DNA of 31,791 bases from Podochytrium sp. JEL0797 (Eukaryota; Chytridiomycota; Chytridiomycetes; Chytridiales; Chytriomycetaceae), in NCBI GenBank assembly GCA_027596195.1, contig JADGJG010000201.1, positions 1 to 31,791 on the forward strand. Reading direction: 5' to 3'. Of the stretch, positions 1-11,942 are shown in pieces. Below the pieces are notes generated by a model. That model saw only the letters and a program-made list of their open reading frames with translations. It searched no databases and was not told the origin of the DNA. Both the position numbers and the translations under genes were made by a program. The stretch's first letter is position 1. Every line of letters starts with the position of its first letter.

Positions 1-1028
1 ACCCAAACAGCTGTTGGGTCCAAAGGCAAATCCTGAAACAACCAAGTCAAATCCAGAAACCGAAGCACGCCCGTGTCGGGAGTAAACTGGAACAGCGTGT
101 TATATCCAGCGGCATAACGCGTCCGGGTCGACGTTCCGCTTTGGGGTGGCGTTGCAGCTTGCGTTGTGACATTGATGTAAGAGTTGATGATCCACAATCC
201 GGAATAGTCATCGGGAACGAAGGCAACATGGGCGGGTGCCCCATTGTGCGTGTTTTGTGACGCGTTTTTGCACGTGAAAGTAGCTGTTTGACCATGCATC
301 GACGGGAAAGTGCTCCCAACAGGCTGTGGCACAGGCCCCCACTCGTTGTAATGAATCCGGTACCCCCACACCTCGCCGTTCGTTGTTCCGGGAACTCCAA
401 AGAAGTAAATGTTGAAGAATGCGTGCGCCATGGTAGGGTTCGTGTATTTCTTGCCGTCAAACGGCACTGCGTTGTTGTCGGCACTGACCCACGTCAAGTT
501 GAACGGAACACTCATGTCGGTGTCAAAGTTGAGGTTGTTGTTTCCGGCATCCCCGAGTCGGACCATTCCACCATCCGTGAACGCGTAGATCACGAGCGTG
601 TCAAAGTCCATGACAGCTTTGACACTTTCCATGTCCGGAACAAGACCATTGGTGCCAATCTTTCTCCACTGCTGAGTTGCGTAAAAGTACTCGTGCACGG
701 TCGTTGGGTCGTTTGGATCCGCGTTCATGAATAGGACCGAGTTGAGAAAGAATGAAGGAAAACAGACGAGGTTGGCGGACGTAAACGGTGGGCGGTTTGG
801 CAAAGCCGTGATGTTGATATCTTGAGTTGGAACCGATGAGGAGGTCCAGGCGGAAATTTGGCTGCCAAGATTGAGGTCGCCGAAAGGACTTCCGAAAATG
901 TGCAGGTCGCCACTGGGCGAGATGGCAGGGCATCCGTTCGGACCAGACGCAAGCGCAGTTGCCTGGATTGCATGAGCAAAGGCGAGGACCAAGGCAGCTG
1001 TGCGCATTTTCTGAAAGTTGTATCGCAT
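1..1028 (-). CDS. Secreted glycoprotein of unknown function, 3' end outside window
   Basis: One uninterrupted reading frame runs from an ATG at 1028 (alternative in-frame ATG at 1007) to the left edge without a stop, giving about 342 visible residues. An in-frame stop lies upstream of 1028 with no further ATG between. The N-terminus looks like a signal peptide: a short basic n-region, a hydrophobic stretch at about residues 11-27 (AALVLAFAHAIQATALA), then GPNGC. Four N-glycosylation sequons are visible (NIT near residue 72, then NLT, NAS and NVT), which fits passage through the secretory pathway. Alternating short beta-like strands with aromatic and glycine positions recall a degenerate kelch/beta-propeller surface protein, but I do not recognise a family and assign no function. 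No intron is needed in the visible part. It is followed 251 bp upstream (in its own direction) by the A49 stop codon, so it lies downstream of A49 on the same strand. Confidence 0.75.
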   Translation of the reverse strand, partial: MRYNFQKMRTAALVLAFAHAIQATALASGPNGCPAISPSGDLHIFGSPFGDLNLGSQISAWTSSSVPTQDINITALPNRPPFTSANLVCFPSFFLNSVLFMNADPNDPTTVHEYFYATQQWRKIGTNGLVPDMESVKAVMDFDTLVIYAFTDGGMVRLGDAGNNNLNFDTDMSVPFNLTWVSADNNAVPFDGKKYTNPTMAHAFFNIYFFGVPGTTNGEVWGYRIHYNEWGPVPQPVGSTFPSMHGQTATFTCKNASQNTHNGAPAHVAFVPDDYSGLWIINSYINVTTQAATPPQSGTSTRTRYAAGYNTLFQFTPDTGVLRFLDLTWLFQDLPLDPTAVW

Positions 1029-1279
1029 ACCTTTTGACAGGTGTGTTGAGAAGTCGGTCACGGTGGGTCTGGCGGGTAAACCATTTCCCGTCGTATCTCA
1101 AAACACTATACACTTTGCACAAGGAAAGCACAGTTGAAGGTGCTAAAATCACCGAGGGGTTATGAATATAAAAGTTTCCAGTTGGAACAACGACATTTGA
1201 AGTGTATTTCAATTTTTCGGTTTTCTCCCTTCCACGCCAATTTCCACAGAACAAATACAGAAGTTAACAAAAAGAAAAA

Positions 1280-2818
1280 TCAGCGCTTGAGCCCCGTCTT
1301 GACTGGGAACTTCAACGGCGTCACCAACTTCGCGAACCGTCCCCCCTTCTTGCTCGACGAATCCGCCACCGTGCACCCAAGCTCCCGACACGCCGTAGCC
1401 ACTTTGATACCACTCATTTTCAAATCCGCCGCCAACATGTCCACATCGACATGGTACCCGTCCACGAGCATGCACGCACACAGAATGTAGGATCGGAGCT
1501 TGTCCTTTTGACGGTCAGAGAATCCCACTTTTTTTCCAAAGCTGCCGTCGTGTGTTTGGTCAGTGAATTTTTCCATCATGGAGGCAGTGATTTGTGGTGC
1601 AACGTAGGAGGGGAGGGCTTGGCCTTTGCCCATTGCGAATTTGTTTGCAGACAAGAATTTCATCATGAAGAGAATGTAAATGTACTGCGCAAAAAAACAA
1701 AACAGCGTTAATCCCTTGATCACTCACACACACAACCCTGTCTCCTTACCTTTTGAATCTTGGCTTTGTCTTGGTTCGACTGCAACGCCTCAAACACTTT
1801 TGTAAACACCCACGACGACTCAATCACCTTGTCCAACTCCGTCTTCAAGTCCTCCTTGAATTTGATTTCAAGAATAAAGTCCACATCAATGGACGCGAGT
1901 TCGGCAGGCGTCATGATGGATTCGAGTTTGTAAACTTCGGAAGGAGTCGTCGCGTTTATGTCGAAGGGAGGAATGAGTCGGCCGGAATCTTGTTCGCTCT
2001 TGATGGACTCTGGAAACAGAAACAAACTATGAGTATGAGTCTCCCCCACCCAAAAAGAACAAGAAAACACGTACCGAGACTTGGCAACAAGGCCTCCGAA
2101 TCGTCAATCACAGTCTTGAGCACCTGCTCGGCACTGACCAAACTATCAATTTTGACCTTGTTGCGCTCCTGAGCAGCAATCGACTTTTGTCTCTTGACGG
2201 TACCAAACGTTTCTCCGAGAATATGTCTGGCAAGCGTGTTCTGGAACACAAAAGCAAGGGGATCGCGAATGAGAAACACGACCATCAGCCAAATTCGCAT
2301 CCACAAAAACACACCTTGGCTCCAATCTGAGTGGGCTTGAATTGCGAACGGGCCTTGACGACGGTTTTGAAGCGCATCTGGGGAGCTTCGCAAAACTTGA
2401 CGGTTCCCGACGTTTTGTCCACGACCCCAACCACATATCTGGCAGAAAAAACAGCAGTTCAGATTCCTTGTCTCTTTATGTGGGGATGCACGAGTTGGAG
2501 TTTGTTCAAGACGTCTGGCAGGTCCGATTCCAAATCTATCCCCAGATCCCCTTGGGTTCCCAGCCGCCCTAAGCCAATATCAAAAGCCCCTTACCGCACA
2601 AGAGGAGGAGCAGCATCCCTGCTATCGGAGCGAAGCTCGACCCGTTCCAATCCGCCCACCACAATGCGATCCGTTCCCGACGAAACCAAGCCCGAACTCT
2701 TTGGGACCGGGATGGACGTGAAGCTCTGGAACGAGGCTTTTTGGAGGCCACTCAGATCATCGGCAAACGAGGCGCAGATGGGAGGATGCGCTTTCGGTTT
2801 CTTGGCTTCGAATTTCAT
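1280..2818 (-). CDS. RPA49: DNA-directed RNA polymerase I subunit A49 (RPA49/POLR1E)
   Basis: Five exons on the minus strand, in coding order 2818-2595, 2438-2315, 2240-2075, 2009-1750 and 1684-1280, give 1179 nt (392 aa; yeast A49 is 415 aa). All introns are GT-AG. A49 pairs with A34.5 as a TFIIF-like dimer on Pol I in the nucleolus, and its C-terminal tandem winged helix binds DNA and helps initiation and elongation. Family-typical blocks are visible: YVVGVVDKTSG in the N-terminal dimerisation domain (residues about 1-115); LGETFGTVKRQKSIAAQERN in the linker; IPPFDINATTPSEVYKLESI and DKLRSYILCACMLVDGYHVD in the C-terminal domain; and the closing KLVTPLKFPVK. An alternative TTAG acceptor inside intron 1 leads to a stop, so I took the acceptor at 2439-2441, which restores the conserved YVVG block. 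The gene is divergent from TOR. Confidence 0.93.
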
Positions 2819-3143
2819 TTTTTTGCGAAAAAAAACAAAAAAAACAAAAAACAAAAAATGGGATGCGAATGTTGAAGGAAAGAGAAAGGAATGAGGGATG
2901 GAGGAGTGAAGTACATTTCTATTTTAGCCATCACCAAAGGAAGATGGAACTGCCTCTTGCTCAGGAGCGCCCACACGTTGTGCAACCTGAATTTCAATTC
3001 CCAAGCTCATGATCCTCATTGGTTATCTTTAACTTTGCTTTCCAAGTGAGGGATGCCAGACCAGCTCTCTGTTTGACAGGCGAAGGGAGAAAAGGGAAAG
3101 GCGGAAGACCAGATTCCCGATTTTTTCAAAGTTTTTCTCGAGG
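2819..3143. promoter_or_regulatory. Shared divergent upstream region of A49 and TOR
   Basis: This 325-bp stretch separates the A49 start (minus, 2818) from the TOR start (plus, 3144) and must hold both 5'UTRs and promoters. It starts with an A-rich tract (about 2822-2860, runs of A broken by single C) directly upstream of the A49 ATG. No clear TATA box or other named motif was recognised. Confidence 0.6.
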
Positions 3144-6100
3144 ATGCCACTGTCGGGACCCCCCGCGCCAGGCACCGCGGCCTCCTTCCAGACCAAGGCG
3201 GCGCTTCTCGAAGACCGGTTCCGCGCGGTGCGCGTTGCCCGGTCCGACGAGGCGCGCGCTTCCGTAGCTGCCGAGATCCGCCACCACGTAACCCAATCAA
3301 TGTGTAAACAGGTCTCCCGCTTTGCTTACTTTGTAACCAGGTCGCAGAACACGCCAAGGAGGTGTCGGGCGAAGTATTCGCGAAATTCATGCAGCTGGAA
3401 GTCAACAAACGCATCTTCGACCTCATCCATTCCGCAGAAGTCTTCCACAAGCTGGCCGGCATTGCTGTCATTGGTTCGTATTGAGCATGTTGCGCTAGCC
3501 CTGTGGAGATTGTGAATCGACGCATGCCGTGTCATGCTCGGAATCTCGTATCTCGATTTCACGACACGTTTTACGAATAACCGCCACTCTCGCTTGAATT
3601 GCAGACTCCTTGATTGACTTCCAAGGCGAAGACAACACCATCAAAACAACGCGATTTGCCAACTACCTGCGGATTGTTCTTCCCGGAAGTGATCCTCAAA
3701 TCTCGAACCTCGCAGCAAAAGCCCTTGGTTTGTTGAGAACCTACTGCCCCAAATGCGTGGGGAGTCTCTGATATCCAATTCGAAGGTCATCTTGCTAAGC
3801 CCGGAGGGACCCTCGCCGCCGAATTCGTCGAGTTTGAAGTCAAACGCGCATTGGAATGGTTGCAAGAACCCGATCGAAACGAATCGAGACGATACGCTGC
3901 TGTTTTAGTTCTCAAGGAACTGGCGTTGAGTTCGCCGACTATTCTCTTCTCATACGTTCCTCAAATCCTCGAATTGATTTGGATTCCGCTCGGCGATTCG
4001 AACGTAAGCGGAATTCTCTCGAAACTGAGAAATTGGAGCTCAACAACGCATAGGTCACAACTCGTGAACGCGGCGCCGAAGTCCTGCGTGCTTGTCTCCA
4101 ATTAATGCACAAACGCGAAAGCAATTTGCGGCGACAGTGGTACAGCAAAATCTACGCAGAAGCTGAGAGAAGATGTGCATTCCGCCAAACTTCCGACTCC
4201 CTGCATGGATGTCTTCTTGTTTACCGCGAGTTATTCGAACACGCGGGAAAGGTACTCAGTCCCTCAGCATTCAATAAGAACGGTCCTCTAAAAACGCACC
4301 GCAGTTCATGGAATCCAAATACTCGGTTACTTGCAACATTATCTTCCACTTCCGTGAAAACTCGGACCAACTGATTCGGAAAACCGTCGTCGAATTGTTC
4401 CCCATCTTGGCTGCGTACGACACGGCAAATTTCAGACTCGTCTATTTGAGCTCCTGCGTGGACTATCTAATTCGGGACGTGAGGCGCGAAAGAATGAACT
4501 CGTCGAGCAGTCGCGCTTCTGCAGGTTTCTTGGCGATTGGGCGGGTTTCGCTTGCATTGGGTTTGGGTATTACGCCATATCTGGATGCTATATTTCGAGT
4601 CATCAAAGAGGACTTGATCGATGGGTGTGTGTTTGTATTTTTGTTGGACGCGCGAGGGGTTATGTGTTAACGACACGAGCTTAGCCGACAGCAACATGAG
4701 CGAGTCTCTGCCGCGTTTGAATGCTTGAGCATGTTGTGTGTCGCGGTCGGCGATGAGCTTGAACTCCGGATTCGCGCCATCTTGGACCTTGTTTTCCGAA
4801 CGGGCCTGTCGATTCCGTTGAAAAAGATGTTGATCGTGTTTATTCGCGAGATTCCGAAACTCCGTCTGATAGTACAAGGTTTGAAATCCACTTTCTTGTC
4901 TGTTGTAGCATCTTTTTAACGTGCGCGATTCTTTAGAGCGGTTTCTGAACTTGCTCTCTGCGATTCTGTGCGGTGAACCGTATCGACACCCGGGGGCACC
5001 GCCCGACAATCAAAACTGCACACGGCATGTCTCGCGCCAAGGAATCGAGACCATCATTTTGGCGCTGGAATGTTTGGGGCGATTCCCCTTTTCCGGTGCG
5101 CTCCCACCCCCACCTTTGCGCTCATCGCCTCGTCTTTGTTAACCCGTTTAATCTTTCAGACGTGCTCCTGCAAGAGCTCATCCTGTCTTGTGCGCGACGA
5201 TATTTGTCACATCATGTTCCTTTCATCCGTCGAACCGCGGCCATAGCGTGTTGTCAAGTGCTTGCCTCCGATCGTGTCAACACTCAAATGTCCAGACCAT
5301 CCCTTTTGATCACGGAAGAAGTCATGAGCCGGATTCTGATTGTTGCCGTGACCGATTCCGACAGTTTCACGCGCCAGACTGTTTTACGCTCACTCTCGCC
5401 CGAGTTTGATCACCACCTTGCGCAAGAAGACAACGTCAATTCACTGTTTCTGGCGCTCAACGACGAGGTGTTTGTGATTCGTGAGATTGCCATGGAGTTG
5501 GTTGGGAGATTGGCCGAAAAGAATCCGGCAGTCATTTATCCGCGGTTGCGTCAGCTCTTGACCTGCTTGTTGACGGAACTTCAGTATACCAGCACGAGGT
5601 TTGTTCGAAATATACTTTCTCTGTGTTCGCGCTGCTGACTTTGTGATGCAGTGTGCAAAAGGAGGAGTGCGTCAGCCTCCTCTGCGATTTAGTAATGTCT
5701 TGCCGTGCTCTCCTCTTGCCGTACGCAGAGTCAGTCATGAACGTCTTGCTACCAATGGCCAAAGACTCAACGCCCGCTGTGGCCGCCAAATCCATCGCCG
5801 CGATTGGCGAAATGTCCCGTGTCGGCAGCTCCATCTTCGCCGGCTTTTTAACCGACATCATGCCGATATTCATTGAAGCCCTTCAAGATCAAAGCAGCAG
5901 TGTGAAGAGAGAAGCTGCGCTGAAGTCGCTGGGATACGTCTGTGGGAACCTCGGGTTCGTGATTTCGCCGTTTGTGGATTACCCGGGCTTGTTGGACATA
6001 TTTGTGGGCATTCTCAAATCGGAAGAGGAACCAGTGATTCGATTGGAGACTGTACGATTGATGGGTATTCTTGGCGCCGTGGATCCACTGAATTTGAAGG

Positions 6101-9100
6101 TGACCGAAATTTTTGAAGTCTTTGACCCCTGAAACTCAAACTCGAATCAGATTGGCTTGTCGTCGGCCAACTCAACTATGGAGAGCGAATCTGCGATCCA
6201 GCTGACGTCTTCGGACGACGAGTATTACCCGAGCTGCGTTTTGGTCGAGCTCAAAAAGATTCTCCACGACGCGTCGCTTACCGTTCATCACATGGCTGCC
6301 ATTCAGGCTGTGATGTATATGTTTGAAACGTTGGGGAAGGAGTTCCTTCCTTCCATGCCGCTGGTGAGCTCCGTTTAGCGAGTTCGCGACTGCCCTCTCT
6401 GAATATTGTTTCAACAGATTCTGCCCGACATTTTGACAATGATGAAAACGTGCCCGCCGCCGATTCTCGAGTTCTGTTACACCAAGTTGGCCGACATCGT
6501 TTATATTGTCAAGGACCACATTCGACCGTACCTATCGCCGATCTTGGACCTGGTTCACGAACTCTGGGCTCCCATGCCGAACATGCAGATTGCTGTCTTG
6601 TCTTTGGTCGAAGCCCTCGCGACTGTTCTTGACGTGGAGTTGAAGCTCCAACTGCCTTCGCTCTTGCCTCCTCTGCTGCAGTTGCTCGAGTCGAATTCTA
6701 CTACCGACAAGGTCTTGACCCACAAAGCCTTGCATACATTGGCCGTTCTCGGAAAGACGCTGGAATCGTTTTTGTTCTTGGCCATCCCCCCGGTCTTGCG
6801 ACTGCTCGAGCAACCCAATCCGACCTCTCTGAAGCAATACGCGATTCAAACCTTGGGTCGCCTTGCCAAAAAGACGAACATGAGTCAACAGTGTTCCAAG
6901 ATTGTGTTCTCGCTGTTGCGGGTGCTGAACAACTCGAGCCTCAAGGAATTGCATGGCGCGATCATGGACACGTTTGTGATTCTGGCGTTTGAGATGGAGC
7001 GCGGATTCATGATTTTCCTTCCGGAAATTAGTCAGGTAAATGATTGTTTCAATCTTTTCGAATCGTTTGGTGGTCTGACGCGAATCAAATTACCGAAGGT
7101 GTTGATGAAACAACGGGCCGTGTTTCCCGCGTTTGATTTGATTGCGGCCAAGATTTGCGCAAACGAGTCCCTATCGTATGATCTTCTTCCCGTGGATAAT
7201 GAAAGGTAAGGGCGCGAGGGTATTTGAAATTTGTAATTGACGTGAACTCAGGATCCGACGAAAGCCAACGAGTGATTTCACGCACCAAAACGTTCGCATC
7301 AACCAAAAACACCTTCAGCGATCCTGGGACACTTCTGAGAAATCCACGAGGTAGATTTGGACGGGATTTTTCGGTTGATTCTGATGTGTTTTTGTTGCAG
7401 GGAGGATTGGGTTGAGTGGATGCGACGATTGAACGTTGAGCTGTTGAAGCAATCTCCTTCTCATTCTCTGCGTTCTTGTGCGTCTCTGGCCGCCGTTTAC
7501 AATCCGCTTGCTCGCGCTCTGTTCAATGCCGCTTTCCTCGCCTGTTGGTCTGAATTGCTCGAGCAGTTCAAAGAGGATTTGATTCGCGCCATTGAAGTGG
7601 CCATCACGGCCCCCAAAATCTCCCCAGACATCACCCAAACTCTGTTGAATATGGCCGAATTCATGGAACACGACGACAAGGCGTTGCCAATCGACATTCG
7701 CACACTCAGCCAATACGCGGCCCGGTGCCACGCATGGGCCAAAGCGTTGCACTACAAGGAGCTTGAGTATTTACTCGATCCTGTTCCGTCGGCGGTGGAG
7801 AGCTTGATCAGCATCAACAACCAGCTGTCGCAGTTTGATTCCGCTGTGGGGATTGTCACGGCTACGCAGAAGCGGCAACCCAATCTTGCTTTTGGCGCGA
7901 CTTGGAAGGAGAAGTTGAATCTCTGGGACGAAGCGTTAGTGTCGTATGAAGAGAAGCAGACGCAGGACCCGTCCGATGTGAACGCGCTGTTTGGTCGGAT
8001 GCGGTGTCTTCAAAACTTGGGAGAGTGGGATCGGTTAGCGGTTCTCTGTCAAGATCGGTTTTACGGAACCAAAGACGAACTGCTCAAGCAGGAGCTTGCG
8101 CCCATTAGTGCCTCGGCTGCTTGGACTCTTGGGGAGTGGACGTTTATGGAGGATTGTGTGGATTTGATCAAGACGGATAGTCCCGATGGTGCCTTTTTCC
8201 GATCCGTGTTGGCGCTGCATGAAAACGAATTCACGGAAGCTCGTCAGCATATTCGGAAAGCGAGAGAGCTGTTGGATACGGAGTTGATGGCGCTAGTCGG
8301 GGAGAGTTATAATCGAGCGTATCCGTGAGTTTGAGTAACATGGCGCTTGGTGTCCTTCCATTCGGTGCTGATTTTTTCAACAGCGTTGTTGTGCGCATTC
8401 AAATGCTGGCGGAGCTGGAGGAGATTGTGAGTTACAAGCGCCACCCGGAACGACAGGCTTTGATTCGAAAAACTTGGGCGACAAGGTAAATACTCACCCA
8501 CAAAACCGCCACGTTTTAACCACGCAAACCACGCTATGCAGGTTGGAGGGTTGCCAGAAATCGGTGGATGTGTGGCAACGAATCCTGCGAGTTCGCGCGC
8601 TTGTCATCTCGCCGAACGAGGGATCGGAGATGTGGATCAAGTTTGCGAATCTGTGTCGTAAAAGCGGGAAATTAAGCTTGTCGTACAAAACTTTGACGAA
8701 CCTTTTGAAGGTCGGGTCGAATGACCTTGGTGTTCTGGTATGAGGACTCGTTCGGATTTTAAAGCCGTTTGCAATCATCTGACAAGCGATTTTTTGCAGG
8801 ACACTTCCAACAACCCACCTCATGTCATCTACGCCTGTTTGAAGCATGCCTGGGCTTCTGGTGTTCAAGAGGTGAAGGAGCACGCGTTCAACCAACTCCG
8901 ACAGTTCACCAAGACTCTGGTGGATCGTTTGGGGCTGAAAAGTTTGGAAGAGATTAGCACTTTCCTAGTTGCCAACAAGGACAATCGCGAGAAGCAGGGC
9001 ACTGTGAAATTGCTTGCTCGTTGTTACGTCAAGTTGGGAGAGTGGCAGGAAGTTTTGGAAGACGAGCTCACGGACGACTGCATTCCAGACATTTTGGAGT

Positions 9101-11761
9101 CTTTTAAAGCCGCAACGTTGTGTGATAAGACGTGGTATAAGGCATGGCACAGTTGGGCCTTGTCGAATGTTGAGGTTCTGGCGTACCATGAGCGAATCAA
9201 TCCGATGGTCAATCCTCAGGTCGTGTTTTCTCATGTTATTCCGTCAATCCAAGGTATTTTGTGTTGCGCTTGATCTCGTTTTTAGTGTTCCCTAATCTTG
9301 CCCGCGTCCACCGCAAACAGGCTTCTTCCAGTCGATCGCGCTGTCGAGGGAGAGCTCTCTGGAAGATACCCTGCGTCTGTTAACGCTTTGGTTCAAGTAC
9401 GGATACAGCCAGGACGTGAATGCAGCCATGGGTGGAGGATATACCGGTGTGACCATCGACACGTGGCTTCAAGTTATCCCACAGGTATTTTCTTCAGCCC
9501 TTGTTACATAATCGACTCACTATATGCGCTTCAACCCAGCTTATCGCGCGAATTCACATCGCCAATCCCCACGTTCGGAAGCAGCTTCATCAGCTCCTGT
9601 GCGATCTCGGTCGCGCTCATCCTCAGTCGCTAGTTTGGGTGGGTGATTTTTCTATTCCAGCGACCACCCGACATGCTCGTTCGTTTCTGATTGCATCAAA
9701 TAGTCCCTCACTGTTGCGTCCCAATCCCACAGCTTGAACAGGCGAACGGCCGCAATTGGTATTTTGGATCGCATGAAACCGCACAGCAACGCGTTGGTCG
9801 AGCAGGTTCTGTTGGTCAGTCAAGAATTGCTCAGAGTTGCTGTTTTGTGGCACGAAACTTGGTACAATGGGATCGAAGACGCTTCCAAATGTTATTACGG
9901 AGAAAACGATGTCGTTGGAATGTTGGCGATTCTCGACCCGCTCCACCAAATGCTTGAACGAGTAAGAAATGATTTTATGAGGACCCTGTTCGTGTTTCGA
10001 CTGGAGATTAACCACTTCAATCCAGGGGCCTGAAACGGAACTGGAAACCTCTTTCAACATTGCGTATTCCGTGGAATTGAAAGACGCGTGGGAGTGGTGC
10101 AAGCGGCATAATCGCACAAAGAATAGTGACGACTTGGCTCACGCGTGGGAGATTTACTGCAAAGTGTTCAAGAAGTTGGAGAAGCAGTTGGAGTATTTGC
10201 GAAAGTTCGATTTGCAAGCTGCTTCACCGAAACTTCTCGCCATCAAGGATTTGGAGCTTGCTGTTCCTGGTAAATTCCGGAACGCGTATTTTGGTATTCG
10301 ATTGTTTCTGATTCAAATGCATGTAGGAACGTACCGCTGCGCTGAGCCGATTGTGAGAATCGCAAGTATTGTCCCCGCGTTGTCTGTGATGAAATCAAAG
10401 CAACGACCGCGAAGGCTCTCTGTCATGGGGAGCAATGGAGTCGAGTACATGTTTTTGTTGAAGGGGCGTGAAGACATTCGACAGGACGAGCGCGTCATGC
10501 AGCTGTTTGGACTCGTCAACAATCTCCTCTCCTCGGACCCCGAGACCTTCAAGCGCCTGTTGACCATTGAGCGGTTCTCTGTGATTCCCCTCTCACCCAA
10601 CTCTGGACTCATCGGATGGGTGTCCAATACGGACACATTCAACTCGCTGATTTCGGAATACCGCGAGAGCCGCAAGATTCTGTTGAACGTGGAGTATCGG
10701 CTAATGATTCAGGTTAGGCAGTTTTGCAGTGGGTCTGTCTTTATTCTGAAACTGACAAACCTCAAACAGTTGTCGGCGAACTACGATACGCTTTGTCTGA
10801 TGCAAAAAGTCGAAATCTTTGAGCAAGCGATTTCCAGCACCACGGGCCAGGACCTGTTCAAAGTTTTGTGGTTGAAGAGCAAAAACTCCGAGGTAACGAG
10901 TTTTTTCCTTCATCTGATGCGTGCCCCACATCCGCTGATTCTGTGCGCAGATTTGGCTCGACCGGCGGACGAATTACACTCGGTCCCTGGCGGTCATGTC
11001 AATGGTCGGATATATCCTCGGTCTGGGTGACCGGCACCCTTCGAACATCATGATGGAGAGATTCACTGGAAAGGTTGTGCACATTGATTTTGGCGACTGT
11101 TTCGAGGTTTGTGCTTTTGTTGTCGGATTCCTCGCTTCCTGCGTATTGAACCGATATTTTACAGGTTGCTATGCAACGGCAGAACTATCCGGAAGAGGTT
11201 CCATTTCGTTTGACTCGCCTGTTCATAAACGCCATGGGGGTGAGTTCGTTTCATCGATTCGCAAACGGTTCAATTTTTAAAAAAAGCCCGTTTCAGGTTT
11301 CTGGTGTTGAAGGCAACTTCAGAATCACTTGCGAGCATGTGATGAGAGTACTTCGATACAACAAGGACAGTCTGATGGCTGTCTTGGAAGCGTTCGTTCA
11401 CGATCCATTGATCAACTGGCGGTTGCTCAAAACTCCGAGCCCTGTTCGGACATTTGATCCCGCAAAGTCACCGCTGACCCCGCTGGACCTCGATAATCCA
11501 ACGTCGATTGCTTTCAGCATTAAGCAGTCCATGGCATCGCACAATCGCGTGCAGGCGACAGAGAAGTTGGGTGTGGAATCGGAGGGGCTCAGCACACGCG
11601 CGGTCACTGTCATCAATCGCGTTGCCAACAAGTTGACTGGAAAGGACTTCAAAACACAGAATCCGCTGAATGTGAATGCGCAAGTGAATCGGCTTATTTT
11701 GGAGGCAACTTCTTCAGAGAATCTCTGCACGGCTTGGGTTGGATGGTGCGCATTCTGGTAG
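3144..11761 (+). CDS. TOR: Target of rapamycin (TOR) serine/threonine kinase, complete
   Basis: 27 exons: 3144-3287, 3341-3473, 3605-3727, 3786-4003, 4054-4251, 4305-4624, 4685-4878, 4937-5095, 5160-5598, 5652-6099, 6151-6363, 6418-7035, 7099-7205, 7252-7350, 7401-8324, 8384-8485, 8542-8737, 8800-9253, 9321-9484, 9540-9638, 9704-9961, 10026-10269, 10327-10712, 10770-10892, 10951-11106, 11165-11239, 11297-11761. The total is 7059 nt (2352 aa), slightly short for a TOR. HEAT repeats fill the N-terminal half, including [15 protein letters not shown] and [18 protein letters not shown] signatures are [10 protein letters not shown] and [18 protein letters not shown]. The FRB domain lies at about residues 1826-1925. 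The kinase domain (about 1950-2230) has [20 protein letters not shown], catalytic-loop GLGDRHPSN (Asp about 2148) and HIDFGD (Asp about 2167). FATC ends [16 protein letters not shown] is the catalytic subunit of TORC1 and TORC2, controlling growth, translation, ribosome synthesis and autophagy. Catalytic residues look intact and the stop is TAG. Confidence 0.97.
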
Positions 11762-11942
11762 TTCGCCTTTTTCGTTTCAAAAATGAGATAAAGATGAAAA
11801 GGGGTTTTGCATGACGCGTTTTCAACTTAATGATTCCTTTCTCCTTTCCATGCTGCGCATTCCGGTAGTTTGGGGAATCGTGAAATCACAAAGTGTGTTT
11901 CATGCTGTTTCGGTTTGAAAAATCGAAACGAAAATCCCATCG

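Noticed and set aside
601..1254. 217-aa open frame on the minus strand
   Set aside because: It overlaps the secreted-protein frame in another register and lacks a signal peptide or any recognised motif. The frame starting at 1028 is open to the window edge and explains the region better.
2440..2594. Possible extra A49 exon after the TTAG acceptor in intron 1
   Set aside because: It stays open for about 36 codons and then meets TGA without a GT donor. Skipping it restores the conserved YVVG block.
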